From assembly GCF_000959365.1 (NCBI RefSeq), contig NZ_CP009555.1, positions 3,100,001 to 3,164,000 of the forward strand: 64,000 nucleotides of DNA. Reading direction: 5' to 3'. The DNA comes from Burkholderia oklahomensis C6786. Its GTDB lineage: Bacteria; Pseudomonadota; Gammaproteobacteria; Burkholderiales; Burkholderiaceae. Position numbers and translations under genes: made by a program. Shown here piece after piece: positions 1-8,771 of the stretch. Position 1 is the stretch's first letter; each line of letters opens with the position of its first letter. The notes under the pieces are model-generated. The model was not told the DNA's origin. It ran no database searches and saw only the letters and a list, made by a program, of their open reading frames with translations.

Positions 1-1
1 C

Positions 2-1228
2 CTGAAGGGCACGGGCGAGGGCCGCGAGATCTCGACGACGATGGCGTTCGTGCGGATCCTGAACATCCTGCTGAAGGACAAGGCGCTCGGCAAGCGCGTC
101 GTGCCGATCGTGCCCGACGAGTCGCGCACGTTCGGCATGGAAGGCCTGTTCCGCCAGATCGGCATCTGGAACCAGGAAGGCCAGAAGTACGTGCCGGAAG
201 ATTCCGACCAGCTGATGTTCTACAAGGAATCGGAAACCGGCCAGATCCTGCAGGAAGGCATCAACGAAGCGGGCGGCATGTGCGACTGGATCGCGGCGGC
301 GACGTCGTACTCCACGCACGGCGAGATCATGGTGCCGTTCTACATCTTCTATTCGATGTTCGGCTTCCAGCGGATCGGCGATCTGGCGTGGGCGGCGGGC
401 GACATGCGCTCGCGCGGCTTCCTGCTCGGCGGCACCGCGGGCCGCACGACGCTCAACGGCGAAGGCCTGCAGCACGAAGACGGCCATTCGCTGATGTGGG
501 CGGCGTCGGTGCCGAATTGCGTGAGCTACGACCCGACGTTCGGCTACGAGCTCGCCGTCATCATGCAGGACGGCCTGCGCCGGATGGTGCAGGAGCAGGA
601 GGACGTGTATTACTACGTCACGGTGATGAACGAGAACTACGAGCACCCGGCGATCCCGCAGGGCGAGCACGTGGCGGCCGACATCGTGAAGGGCATGTAC
701 CTGTTCAAGAAGGCCGACGCCGACAAGAAGGCGCCGCGCGTGCAACTGCTCGGCGCGGGCACGATCTTCAACGAAGTGATCGCCGCCGCCGGCCTGCTGA
801 AGAACGACTGGGGCGTCGCGGCCGACCTCTGGAGCGTGCCGAGCTTCACCGAGCTCGCGCGCGAAGGCCATGACGTCGAGCGCTGGAACCTGCTGCATCC
901 GGCCGAGGCGCGCCGCGTGTCGCACGTGCAGAAGTGTCTGAAGGACACGCAGGGCCCCGTGATCGCGTCGACCGACTACGTGCGCGCGCTCGCCGACCAG
1001 ATCCGCGGCCACGTCGATCGCCGCTACGTCGTGCTCGGCACCGATGGCTTCGGCCGCTCGGACACGCGCAACGCGCTGCGCCACTTCTTCGAAGTGGATC
1101 GCTATTGGGTCACGGTTGCGGCGCTCAACGCGCTCGCCGACGAAGGCGCGATCGACCGCAAGGTCGTGGCCGACGCCATCGCGAAGTACAACCTCGACCC
1201 GGCCAAACCCAACCCGATGTCGGTTTAA
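2..1228 (+). CDS. aceE: Pyruvate dehydrogenase E1 component, 3' part
   Basis: Thiamine-diphosphate-dependent E1 subunit of the pyruvate dehydrogenase complex: it decarboxylates pyruvate and reductively acetylates the lipoyl groups of E2. The window opens inside the gene. The last 408 residues are present in frame from base 2 to a TAA stop, against roughly 890 for the homodimeric proteobacterial enzyme, so the ThDP-binding N-terminal half lies upstream. Recognisable stretches are STTMAFVRIL, VPDESRTFGMEG and TLNGEGLQHEDGHS, all typical of this E1 family, and the C-terminus PNPMSV is intact. aceF follows after 129 bp, so this is the usual aceE-aceF-lpdA order. Identification is firm. Confidence 0.97.
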   Translation: MKGTGEGREISTTMAFVRILNILLKDKALGKRVVPIVPDESRTFGMEGLFRQIGIWNQEGQKYVPEDSDQLMFYKESETGQILQEGINEAGGMCDWIAAATSYSTHGEIMVPFYIFYSMFGFQRIGDLAWAAGDMRSRGFLLGGTAGRTTLNGEGLQHEDGHSLMWAASVPNCVSYDPTFGYELAVIMQDGLRRMVQEQEDVYYYVTVMNENYEHPAIPQGEHVAADIVKGMYLFKKADADKKAPRVQLLGAGTIFNEVIAAAGLLKNDWGVAADLWSVPSFTELAREGHDVERWNLLHPAEARRVSHVQKCLKDTQGPVIASTDYVRALADQIRGHVDRRYVVLGTDGFGRSDTRNALRHFFEVDRYWVTVAALNALADEGAIDRKVVADAIAKYNLDPAKPNPMSV

Positions 1229-1357
1229 CGCACGCGCGGCGTGACGCTGCGCGCCCGCCTCCGCTCCAGCGCGGAGGCGGGCGGCGCGGCTCCGCCTTGC
1301 ATGGGATCGGAGTGGGCCGCTAAAGCGGTAACTCCGATTGACAGGAGACACAAACAG

Positions 1358-2974
1358 ATGAGTCAAGCGATCGAAGTCAAGGTGCCGGATATCGGCGATT
1401 ACAAGGACGTGCCCGTCATCGAAGTGCTCGTGAAGCCGGGCGATGCGGTCGAGCCCGAGCAGTCGCTCGTCACGCTCGAGTCCGACAAGGCGACGATGGA
1501 CGTGCCGAGCCCCGTCGGCGGCATGGTCAAGGAAGTGAAGGTCAAGGTGGGCGACGCGGTGTCGGAAGGCTCGCTGATCGTGCTGCTCGACGGCGCGCAA
1601 GCGGCGGCGAAGCCCGCGCAGGCGAACGGCGTCGCGGCGCCCGCCGCGCAGCCGGCGCCGGCCGCGGCAGCCCCCGCGGCGGCTGCGCCCGCGGCGGCGG
1701 GCGGCGGCACGGTCGAGGTGAAAGTGCCGGATATCGGCGACTACAAGGACGTGCCCGTCATCGAGATCGCCGTGAAGGTCGGCGATACGGTCGAGAAGGA
1801 GCAGTCGCTCGTCACGCTCGAATCCGACAAGGCGACGATGGACGTGCCGAGTCCGGCTGCGGGCGTCGTCAAGGACATCAAGGTGAAGGTCGGCGACGCG
1901 GTGTCGGAAGGCTCGCTCATCGTCGTGCTCGAATCGACGGGCAGCGCAGCGAGCGCGCCGCAGGCGGCCGCGCCCGCGCCCGCCGCGGCTTCCGCACCCG
2001 CGCCCGCCGCGGCGCCCGCCGCCGCGCCGGCGCCTGCCGCGAGCGGCGAGTACCGCGCGAGCCATGCGTCGCCGTCGGTGCGCAAGATTGCGCGCGAGCT
2101 CGGCGTCGACGTGTCGCGCGTGCAGGGCACGGGTCCGAAGGGCCGCATCACGAAGGAAGACGTCACCGCGTTCGTGAAGGGCGTGATGACGGGCCAGCGC
2201 GCGGCGCCCGCCGCCGCGGCCGCGCCGGCGGGCGGCGGCGAGCTGAACCTGCTGCCGTGGCCGAAGATCGACTTCACGAAGTTCGGCCCGGTCGACGCGA
2301 AGCCGCTGTCGCGGATCAAGAAGATCTCCGGCGCGAACCTGCATCGCAACTGGGTGATGATCCCGCACGTCACGAACAACGACGAAGCGGACATCACCGA
2401 GCTGGAAGCGCTGCGCGTGCAGCTGAACAAGGAGCACGAGAAGGCGGGCGTGAAGTTCACGATGCTCGCGTTCGTGATCAAGGCGGTCGTGGCCGCGCTC
2501 AAGAAGTTCCCGACGTTCAACGCGAGCCTCGACGGCGACAACCTCGTCTTCAAGCAGTACTACCACGTCGGTTTCGCCGCCGACACGCCGAACGGCCTCG
2601 TCGTGCCGGTGATCCGGGACGCGGACAAGAAGGGCCTCGTCGACATCGCGAAGGAAATGAGCGAGCTGTCGAAGGCGGCGCGCGAAGGCAAGCTGAAGCC
2701 GGACCAGATGCAAGGCGGCTGTTTCTCGATCTCGTCGCTCGGCGGGATCGGCGGCACGAACTTCACGCCGATCATCAACGCGCCGGAAGTGGCGATCCTC
2801 GGCCTGTCGCGAAGCGCGACGAAGCCCGTGTGGGACGGCAAGCAGTTCGTGCCGCGCCTCACGCTGCCGCTGTCGCTGTCGTACGACCATCGGGTGATCG
2901 ACGGCGCCGAAGCGGCGCGGTTCAACGCGTATCTGGCGTCGCTGCTCGGCGACTTCCGGCGTGTGATTCTTTGA
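1358..2974 (+). CDS. aceF: Pyruvate dehydrogenase E2, dihydrolipoyl acetyltransferase
   Basis: Core acetyltransferase of the pyruvate dehydrogenase complex, moving the acetyl group from lipoyl-lysine to CoA. The protein is 538 aa. It has two lipoyl domains (about 4-77 and 118-193) with lipoylation lysines K44 and K158, both in the motif [11 protein letters not shown]. Ala/Pro-rich flexible linkers separate them. A peripheral subunit-binding domain follows (about 235-272, [19 protein letters not shown]), then the catalytic domain with the signature DHRVIDG (H511, D515). The start is chosen because ACAGGAGA ends about 10 bases before ATG 1358 and the lipoyl fold begins there; a longer upstream reading frame has no such support. 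The two lipoyl domains are nearly identical at the DNA level. Confidence 0.98.
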   Translation: MSQAIEVKVPDIGDYKDVPVIEVLVKPGDAVEPEQSLVTLESDKATMDVPSPVGGMVKEVKVKVGDAVSEGSLIVLLDGAQAAAKPAQANGVAAPAAQPAPAAAAPAAAAPAAAGGGTVEVKVPDIGDYKDVPVIEIAVKVGDTVEKEQSLVTLESDKATMDVPSPAAGVVKDIKVKVGDAVSEGSLIVVLESTGSAASAPQAAAPAPAAASAPAPAAAPAAAPAPAASGEYRASHASPSVRKIARELGVDVSRVQGTGPKGRITKEDVTAFVKGVMTGQRAAPAAAAAPAGGGELNLLPWPKIDFTKFGPVDAKPLSRIKKISGANLHRNWVMIPHVTNNDEADITELEALRVQLNKEHEKAGVKFTMLAFVIKAVVAALKKFPTFNASLDGDNLVFKQYYHVGFAADTPNGLVVPVIRDADKKGLVDIAKEMSELSKAAREGKLKPDQMQGGCFSISSLGGIGGTNFTPIINAPEVAILGLSRSATKPVWDGKQFVPRLTLPLSLSYDHRVIDGAEAARFNAYLASLLGDFRRVIL

Positions 2975-3084
2975 TGAGCGTGGGGACCTCGCGGGGCGTG
3001 AATGCTATGTCGGTATTCATGCCTTGCCATTGAACTTGCTTTCTTGGCGGTCTGCGTGCGTTGCTCCTCCCGGGGCGGGGGTCG

Positions 3085-3136
3085 CTTTTCTTTGTCCCGC
3101 AAGGGGACTTCCTTCGGGGCGTCTTCCAAAGAAAAG
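3085..3136. repeat. Inverted repeat in the aceF-lpdA spacer
   Basis: CTTTTCTTTG (3085-3094) and CAAAGAAAAG (3127-3136) are perfect 10-base inverted arms around a 32-base GC-rich centre. They sit in an unusually long 299-base spacer between aceF and lpdA. The look is that of dispersed intergenic repeats seen in Burkholderia and relatives (from memory, not searched). There is no T-run typical of a terminator after the second arm. Confidence 0.55.
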
Positions 3137-3273
3137 TAACCAACAGAAAGGCGCGTCCTTGGGCGGGCGGCAAAGGTGGTTCCGCCCGGGGCGTCGTTTT
3201 CGAGTCAGGCCGTAGTTCAGTGGTGCGCGAGTTTCCCTCCCTCTTTCAGCAGCTAAACAAGAAGGGGACAGTA

Positions 3274-5028
3274 ATGAGTCTCATCGAAGTCAAGGTGCCG
3301 GATATCGGCGATTTCAGCGGCGTCGACGTCATCGAAGTCAACGTCAAGCCGGGCGACGTGATCGAAAAAGAGCAGACGCTCATCACGCTCGAATCGGACA
3401 AGGCGTCCATGGAAGTGCCGAGCGACGTCGCCGGCACGGTGAAGGAAATCAAGGTCAAGGCAGGCGACAAGGTCTCGCAGGGCACGGTGATCGCGCTCGT
3501 CGAGGCGGCCGCCGCAGCAGCGCCCGCGAAGCCCGCCGAGCCGGCAAAACCGGCTGCGGCCGCGCCCGCAGCCGCACCGGCGCCCGCGCCGCAAGCCGGC
3601 AGCTTCGGCGGCTCGGCCGACATCGAGTGCGACATGCTCGTGCTCGGCGCGGGCCCCGGCGGCTATTCGGCCGCGTTTCGTTCGGCGGATCTCGGGATGA
3701 AGACAGTGCTCGTCGAGCGCTATTCCACGCTCGGCGGCGTATGCCTGAACGTCGGCTGCATTCCGTCGAAGGCGCTCCTGCATACGGCGCTCGTCGTCGA
3801 GGAAGCGAAAGCGCTCGCCGCGCACGGCATCTCGTTCGGCGCGCCCGAGGTCGATCTCGACAAGCTGCGCGACTTCAAGGGCGGCGTCGTCAAGAAGCTG
3901 ACGACGGGCCTCGCCGGCATGGCGAAGGCGCGCAAGGTCGACGTGGTGACGGGCGTCGGCACGTTCGTCGATCCGCATCACATGGAAGTGCAGACGGACG
4001 GCGGCAAGAAGGTCGTCAAGTTCAAGCAGGCGATCATCGCGGCCGGCTCGCAGGCGATGAAGCTGCCGTTCATGCCGGAGGATCCGCGCGTCGTCGATTC
4101 GACGGGCGCGCTCGAGCTGCGCCAGTTGCCGAAGCGGATGCTCGTGATCGGCGGCGGCATCATCGGCCTCGAAATGGCGACCGTCTACTCGACGCTCGGC
4201 GCCGACATCGACGTCGTCGAAATGATGGACGGCCTGATGATGGGCGCGGACCGCGACCTCGTGAAGGTCTGGGAGAAGTACAACGCGAAGCGCTTCGGCA
4301 ACGTGATGCTGAAGACGAAGACGGTCGGCGCGGAAGCGAAGGAAGACGGCATCTACGTGAAGTTCGAGGGCGAGAAGGCGCCGGCGGAAGCGCAGCGCTA
4401 CGACCTCGTGCTCGTCGCGGTGGGCCGCAGCCCGAACGGCAAGAAGATCGGCGCCGACAAGGCGGGCGTCGCCGTCACCGATCGCGGCTTCATCGAAGTC
4501 GACAAGCAGATGCGCACGAACGTCCCGCACATCTTTGCGATCGGCGACGTCGTCGGCCAGCCGATGCTCGCGCACAAGGCGGTGCACGAAGGCCACGTCG
4601 CGGCGGAGGCGGCGCACGGCGAGAAGGCGTACTTCGACGCGCTGCAGATTCCGTCGGTCGCGTACACCGATCCGGAAGTCGCGTGGGCGGGCAAGACCGA
4701 GGATCAGTGCAAGGCCGAAGGCATCAAGTACGGCAAGGCCGTGTTCCCGTGGGCGGCGTCGGGCCGCGCGATCGCGAACGGCCGCGACGAGGGCTTCACG
4801 AAGCTGCTCTTCGACGAGGAGACGCATCGCGTGATCGGCGGCGGCATCGTCGGCCTGAACGCGGGCGACCTCATCAGCGAAGTGTGTCTCGCAGTCGAGA
4901 TGGGCGCGGACGCGGAGGACATCGGCAAGACGATCCATCCGCACCCGACGCTCGGCGAATCGATCGGCATGGCGGCCGAGTTGTACGAAGGCGTCTGCAC
5001 GGACCTGCCGCCGCAGCGCAAGAAATAG
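3274..5028 (+). CDS. lpdA: Dihydrolipoyl dehydrogenase (E3) with N-terminal lipoyl domain
   Basis: FAD flavoenzyme that reoxidises dihydrolipoyl groups of the 2-oxoacid dehydrogenases with NAD+. The protein is 584 aa, longer than the usual ~475, because a lipoyl domain (residues 1-77, lipoyl lysine K43 in LESDKASMEVP) and an Ala/Pro linker precede the enzyme. The flavoprotein part starts near 117 with the FAD motif GAGPGG. It has the redox-active disulfide C157/C162 in GGVCLNVGCIPSK, an NAD motif GGGIIGLE, and the C-terminal catalytic HPHPTLGE (H557, E562). ATG 3274 is preceded by GAAGGGGACAGTA and by 299 noncoding bases after aceF. Lipoylated E3 is known from several beta-proteobacterial PDH clusters. 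A strong terminator follows. Confidence 0.97.
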   Translation: MSLIEVKVPDIGDFSGVDVIEVNVKPGDVIEKEQTLITLESDKASMEVPSDVAGTVKEIKVKAGDKVSQGTVIALVEAAAAAAPAKPAEPAKPAAAAPAAAPAPAPQAGSFGGSADIECDMLVLGAGPGGYSAAFRSADLGMKTVLVERYSTLGGVCLNVGCIPSKALLHTALVVEEAKALAAHGISFGAPEVDLDKLRDFKGGVVKKLTTGLAGMAKARKVDVVTGVGTFVDPHHMEVQTDGGKKVVKFKQAIIAAGSQAMKLPFMPEDPRVVDSTGALELRQLPKRMLVIGGGIIGLEMATVYSTLGADIDVVEMMDGLMMGADRDLVKVWEKYNAKRFGNVMLKTKTVGAEAKEDGIYVKFEGEKAPAEAQRYDLVLVAVGRSPNGKKIGADKAGVAVTDRGFIEVDKQMRTNVPHIFAIGDVVGQPMLAHKAVHEGHVAAEAAHGEKAYFDALQIPSVAYTDPEVAWAGKTEDQCKAEGIKYGKAVFPWAASGRAIANGRDEGFTKLLFDEETHRVIGGGIVGLNAGDLISEVCLAVEMGADAEDIGKTIHPHPTLGESIGMAAELYEGVCTDLPPQRKK

Positions 5029-5060
5029 GCAAGCCGGCCGACAGGCAGCGGCCGCGCAAA

Positions 5061-5096
5061 AAAACGGCGCCACCCGAAACGGGGAGGCGCCGTTTT
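5061..5096 (+). terminator. Rho-independent terminator of the pyruvate dehydrogenase cluster
   Basis: The stem AAAACGGCGCC (5061-5071) pairs with GGCGCCGTTTT (5086-5096) across a 14-base loop and ends in a T-rich tail, 32 bases after the lpdA stop. The A/T-flanked palindrome could also act on the opposite strand. Confidence 0.85.
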
Positions 5097-5236
5097 ATTT
5101 TGCGGAGAGCGGACGGAGCGCTGGTTTGCGCGCGATCGACAGATCAAAAGCCAGACGGCCGTTCCGCTGCGTTCGCTCGACCCCTTGCTCCGCTCGGCAC
5201 CTGTTCGATTCGCCGAATCGAAAAAAGTGTCACCCA

Positions 5237-5262
5237 AGAAAAAAGCCGCGCGATTGCGCGGC
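5237..5262 (-). terminator. Terminator of the phasin gene
   Basis: Read on the minus strand, GCCGCGC (5262-5256), a four-base loop and GCGCGGC (5251-5245) are followed by TTTTTT. This lies about 36 bases past the phaP stop and faces the lpdA terminator. Confidence 0.85.
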
Positions 5263-5297
5263 CTTCTCCAAACGAAGCGGGCGGTGACGCCCGGCGC

Positions 5298-5870
5298 TTA
5301 CGCGGCGGTCTTGCCGCTGCGGCGCGACGCTGCGGCCGCGGTGTTCGCCGCCTTGGTGGCGACGGCGGCTGCGGCGTTGAAGTTCGTTTCGGCGATTTCG
5401 ACCGCTTGCTTCGCGGCCTTCTGCACCGTTTCGTACGTCGTGTTCGCGGCGTTGATCGCCGACTTCAGCGCGGCGACGGCGGTTTCCGAGCCGGCCGGCG
5501 CATTCTTCGCGACGTTGTCGACGAGGGCTTGCACCTTGCGGTTCTGTTCCTCGTATTGCGCTTCGGCGACCTTCGCGAACTCGGCTTGCGTCGCCGACGC
5601 GATTTCGTACACGTGACGGCCGTACGCCAGCACCTTCTCGGCGATCGGCTGCGTGAGGCTGGCTTGCAGCGCGAGGAGTTCCTGCGCGTCCTTCACGGAC
5701 AGCGCGCGCTGCACGTTTTCCTGACTTTCAGCGAGCGTCGACTTCACCACTTGCAGATTCAGTTCGATCAGCTTTTCGACGCCTTCGAACGCCTTCGTCG
5801 TGAGGCCGAAGAGGCTTTCGATGTTGGTTTTCTGGGCGGCGGCGATTTGCTCGGGGGTCAGCAAGGACAT
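5298..5870 (-). CDS. phaP: Phasin family protein (polyhydroxyalkanoate granule coat)
   Basis: Small amphipathic protein coating polyhydroxyalkanoate granules. The 190-aa product begins [20 protein letters not shown] and is almost entirely helical, with an Ala-rich basic tail ending SRRSGKTAA. This matches the phasin_2 family of beta-proteobacteria. The start at 5870 has AGGAG seven bases upstream; an ATG six bases further out at 5876 has it only one base away, so 5870 is preferred. It is convergent with lpdA and divergent from a DD-peptidase gene. The upstream region has TGCA-rich repeats that may be operator sites. Placement next to acetyl-CoA production fits storage-polymer metabolism, but co-regulation is not shown. 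Confidence 0.93.
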   Translation of the reverse strand: MSLLTPEQIAAAQKTNIESLFGLTTKAFEGVEKLIELNLQVVKSTLAESQENVQRALSVKDAQELLALQASLTQPIAEKVLAYGRHVYEIASATQAEFAKVAEAQYEEQNRKVQALVDNVAKNAPAGSETAVAALKSAINAANTTYETVQKAAKQAVEIAETNFNAAAAVATKAANTAAAASRRSGKTAA

Positions 5871-5946
5871 GTTCATGCTCCTGAAGTTCGATCGAAGATC
5901 GTGAAGAAAAAGGGCACAACTTTGGGGAACAGATTCCTGAAACTGC

Positions 5947-6023
5947 TTTGTGCAACGCAACAATGGTTCTTATTTTAGGGCGTCAGAATTGAATGTCAAG
6001 TACTTTTGGTGCATTGCACAAAA
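5947..6023 (-). promoter_or_regulatory. Possible PhaR-type operator region upstream of phaP
   Basis: Two related TGCA-centred elements lie 77-153 bases upstream of the phaP start: TTTGTGCAACGCAACAA (5947-5963) and the near-palindrome TTTTGGTGCATTGCACAAAA (6004-6023). TTGCATTATC follows at 6051. PhaR repressors of related bacteria bind GCA-containing repeats near phasin promoters. The match here is by eye only. Confidence 0.4.
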
Positions 6024-6469
6024 CTGGCAATTCTTAGACAAAACAATGGGTTGCATTATCGTCGTGGGATCGGTTGCAGCCCGTGCCCCAGGCCGGTTCG
6101 GGGGCTTGCCGCATCGACGCCGACGCACCATCACGACGCGAGTAAACCGATTGGTGTTGCGGAACGTTTAACATTCTGGCGTGTCAGAGCGCTCGCTGTT
6201 TTCGGCGTGGCGGCGGGCACGAACGCTCGTCGCCACGCCTGTCGGCGGGTCGTCCGGCCCGCTTCGCCTGCGGTAATCGTGGTTTCCCCTGCTTCAGCTC
6301 GTCCGTCGCGGTGTCGATATTCTGATCAACCGGTGGGTGATTTGTGTGTCGCGCGCGTCGGGAGTCTCGTTTCCTTCATCGTATTTTTCGATGGGAGAGG
6401 CGGGGCCGATTGGTCTGGTACGATCGATTCTTACATTTCGGTTTAACGAAGATCGGTAAGTGCCTAATA

Positions 6470-6498
6470 TTGCTTATTTTTTCAGCTTTTACTACACT
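6470..6498 (+). promoter_or_regulatory. Candidate sigma-70 promoter for the DD-peptidase gene
   Basis: TTGCTT (6470-6475), a 17-base spacer and TACACT (6493-6498) give a plausible promoter 35 bases before the start codon. The rest of the 5871-6532 spacer is moderately AT-rich and holds no gene that I can support. Confidence 0.45.
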
Positions 6499-6532
6499 TG
6501 CGGAAACCTCCCGCCGTTTTGTTCGGACCCCA

Positions 6533-7654
6533 ATGAAAGCCCAATTGTTTGCACCGCTCAGGATGATGCAGAGCCTGGCGCTCGGCACCGCCGTTTCGGT
6601 CGCCGTCTCGCTGATGGTGGCCACGACCGCCGTCGCGCCCGCGGACGCGTTCGCCGCCACTGCCAAGACCGCGCAGAGCGCGAAGGGCAAGAAGAGCGCG
6701 GCGAAGAAGTCGCTGCGCGCCGCATCGTCGAGCGCCGAGCCGCGCGCGAAAGGCGCACGCAAGCGCGTGACCTACGTGTCGAACGGCCGTCACCACAGCG
6801 GCGTGCGCCGGGTCGCGTTCCAGCCGCGTTCGCCGTCGGTCGGCCAGGCGTTCGGCCTGCACGAGACGCCCGACTCGCTCGCGCTGCGCTCGAGCGTCGC
6901 GTACGTCGTCGACCAGAACACGTCCGAGCCGCTCTTCGACAAGAACTCGCATGCGGTCGTGCCGATCGCGTCGATCACGAAGCTGATGACGGCGATGGTC
7001 GTCGTCGATTCGAAGGCGCCGCTCACCGACCAGATCGAAGTGACCGACGAGGATCGCGACTACGAGAAAGGCACGGGCTCGCGCCTGTCGGTCGGCTCGG
7101 TGCTGTCGCGCGAGGACATGCTGCACATCGCGCTCATGGCGTCGGAGAATCGCGCGGCGGCCGCGTTGTCGCGCTACTTCCCGGGCGGCCGTCCGGCGTT
7201 CATCGCCGCGATGAACGCGAAGGCGAAGGCGCTCGGCATGACCGACACGCATTTCGAGAACTCGACGGGCCTGTCGAGCCAGAACGTGTCGAGCGCGCGC
7301 GATCTCGTCAAGATGGTGAACGCGGCGTACCAGTACCCGCTCATCCGAAAGTTCTCGACCGATCGCAGCTACGAGGTGGACACCGGCAAGCGGACGCTCG
7401 CGTACAACAGCACGAACGCGCTCGTGCGCAATCCGTCGTGGGACATCGGCCTGCAGAAGACGGGCTTCATCAACGAAGCGGGCGAGTGCCTCGTGATGCA
7501 GACGACGATCCACGGCCGTCCGATCGTGATGGTGCTGCTCGATTCGTTCGGCAAGTATTCGCGCTTCGCCGATGCGTCGCGCGTGCGCAATTGGCTCGAC
7601 AACGGCGGCGGCGAGCGTCTGACGGCGGCGAACACGTCGACGGGCGGGACCTGA
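6533..7654 (+). CDS. Serine-type D-Ala-D-Ala endopeptidase/carboxypeptidase (PBP7/DacA family)
   Basis: Low-molecular-weight penicillin-binding protein that trims peptidoglycan cross-links in the periplasm. The 373-aa product has a hydrophobic signal segment at about 11-43 and a basic Lys/Ala-rich linker. The peptidase S11 domain then follows, with all three active-site motifs: SITK (S147-K150), SEN (204-206) and KTG (309-311). The start at 6533 lacks a clear Shine-Dalgarno sequence but begins the signal peptide; upstream extension would add sequence unlike the family. The length and the single domain, without the C-terminal amphipathic anchor domain of E. coli DacA, make a PbpG (PBP7)-like endopeptidase more likely than DacA itself. 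Confidence 0.9.
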   Translation: MKAQLFAPLRMMQSLALGTAVSVAVSLMVATTAVAPADAFAATAKTAQSAKGKKSAAKKSLRAASSSAEPRAKGARKRVTYVSNGRHHSGVRRVAFQPRSPSVGQAFGLHETPDSLALRSSVAYVVDQNTSEPLFDKNSHAVVPIASITKLMTAMVVVDSKAPLTDQIEVTDEDRDYEKGTGSRLSVGSVLSREDMLHIALMASENRAAAALSRYFPGGRPAFIAAMNAKAKALGMTDTHFENSTGLSSQNVSSARDLVKMVNAAYQYPLIRKFSTDRSYEVDTGKRTLAYNSTNALVRNPSWDIGLQKTGFINEAGECLVMQTTIHGRPIVMVLLDSFGKYSRFADASRVRNWLDNGGGERLTAANTSTGGT

Positions 7655-7688
7655 TCGCAGACGCGGCCGATCGCCGCGTCGCCCAACG

Positions 7689-7720
7689 ACAAAAAGCCCC
7701 GCAATTGCGGGGCTTTTTGT
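7689..7720. terminator. Bidirectional terminator between the DD-peptidase and iclR-type genes
   Basis: A perfect 32-base palindrome with arms ACAAAAAGCCCCGCAA and TTGCGGGGCTTTTTGT. It lies between two convergent genes and has a GC stem flanked by A and T runs on both strands. Confidence 0.92.
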
Positions 7721-7777
7721 CGGGTGCGCCGGCTGAAGCGGGCGCTCGACGCAGGCTTGCGCGCGCCATGTGCCTGC

Positions 7778-8590
7778 CTACGCCTGCTTTTGCGTCGGCG
7801 CGTCCATTTCCTTCGTGGCCGCCGCGTGATAGCCGAGCGATTCGGAGATCGTGAGCGCCGTGCGGCTCAGCTGGCCGAGCCACGCGTCCTGCAGCCGGTC
7901 GGCGGGCGCGGACAGCGACAGCCCCGCGACGAGCTTGCCGGAATCGTCATAGATGCCGGCCGCGATGCAGCGCACGCCGAGCTCCAGCTCTTCGTTGTCG
8001 CGTGCGCACGCCTGCTGGCGCACGAGCGAGAGTTCGCGCTCGAGCTTCGGCAGATCGGTGATGCTGTTCTGCGTGTGGCCGGCGAGGCCCGTGCGCGTCG
8101 CGTATGCGCGCACGCGCGACGTCTCGTCGGCCGCGAGGAACAGCTTGCCGACCGACGTCAGGTGCAGCGGCGCGCGGCCGCCGATCGCACGGACGACCTG
8201 CATCCCCGAGCGCTCCGAATACGCGCGCTCGATGTAGACGATCTCGTCGCCCTGGCGCACCGACAGGTTCACGGTCTGGCCCGTCAGCCGGTGCAGGTCG
8301 CGCATCGGCATCAGCGCGGCGTCGCGCACCGACAGGCGCGCCTTCACGAGATTGCCGAGCTCGAGGAGACGCATGCCGAGCCGGTACGTGCCGGGGTCGG
8401 ACCGGTCGACGAGACGGCAGGTCACCATGTCGTTCAGGATCCGGTGCGCGGTGGACGGGTGCAGCTCGGTGCGCTGCGCGAGCTCCTTCAGGCTGACCGG
8501 ATCGCTGTGCGCGGCGAGCGCATCGAGGAGCCGCATCATCCGTTCGATCACTTGGATCGATGTCTTGGAATCCGGGTTCGGGTTGCTCAT
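7778..8590 (-). CDS. IclR family transcriptional regulator
   Basis: Probable DNA-binding regulator, 270 aa. The N-terminal winged helix-turn-helix lies at about 12-72 (SVSLKELAQ-type, with ELHPSTAHRILNDM as recognition helix). A C-terminal effector-binding domain follows, with the family pattern GMRLLELGN and later AAGIYDDSGKLVAGLSLSAP. It is divergent from lutA across 181 bases, and IclR regulators often control an adjacent catabolic operon, so lutAB is the obvious candidate target. An inverted repeat in the shared spacer could be its site. The effector cannot be told from sequence. It shares a terminator with the upstream DD-peptidase gene. Confidence 0.92.
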   Translation of the reverse strand: MSNPNPDSKTSIQVIERMMRLLDALAAHSDPVSLKELAQRTELHPSTAHRILNDMVTCRLVDRSDPGTYRLGMRLLELGNLVKARLSVRDAALMPMRDLHRLTGQTVNLSVRQGDEIVYIERAYSERSGMQVVRAIGGRAPLHLTSVGKLFLAADETSRVRAYATRTGLAGHTQNSITDLPKLERELSLVRQQACARDNEELELGVRCIAAGIYDDSGKLVAGLSLSAPADRLQDAWLGQLSRTALTISESLGYHAAATKEMDAPTQKQA

Positions 8591-8605
8591 CGTGAGAAAT
8601 CGATT

Positions 8606-8628
8606 GCCGCATCAAATACCAATGCGGC
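8606..8628. promoter_or_regulatory. Inverted repeat in the iclR-lutA divergent spacer, candidate operator
   Basis: GCCGCAT (8606-8612) and ATGCGGC (8622-8628) are perfect 7-base arms with a 9-base spacer. TACAAT on the minus strand (8635-8630) and TATAGT on the plus strand (8641-8646) are candidate -10 hexamers on either side. A regulator bound here could control both directions. Confidence 0.45.
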
Positions 8629-8771
8629 GATTGTATCTCGTATAGTGAAAAAAGCGAACGGTGTTCGAGGAAGTCCTCGCTCGGGGCCGTGGCGGAGTCT
8701 CTTGGCGGCGCGGCGTTGGTGCCGCCGCGCAAACGGCGGATAATGAGCGCCGTTTTCTCGGAGGAGCGGCT

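Noticed and set aside
1241..1357. Extension of aceF upstream to 1241
   Set aside because: The added peptide is unlike any lipoyl domain start, and ACAGGAGA is placed for ATG 1358.
3085..3136. Rho-independent terminator after aceF
   Set aside because: The arms are A/T-rich and the loop is 32 bases with no T-run after the stem, so it is listed as an inverted repeat only.
3253..5073. A 606-codon open frame on the minus strand opposite lpdA
   Set aside because: It is a composition artefact of high GC in the third codon position; lpdA on the plus strand has all catalytic motifs.
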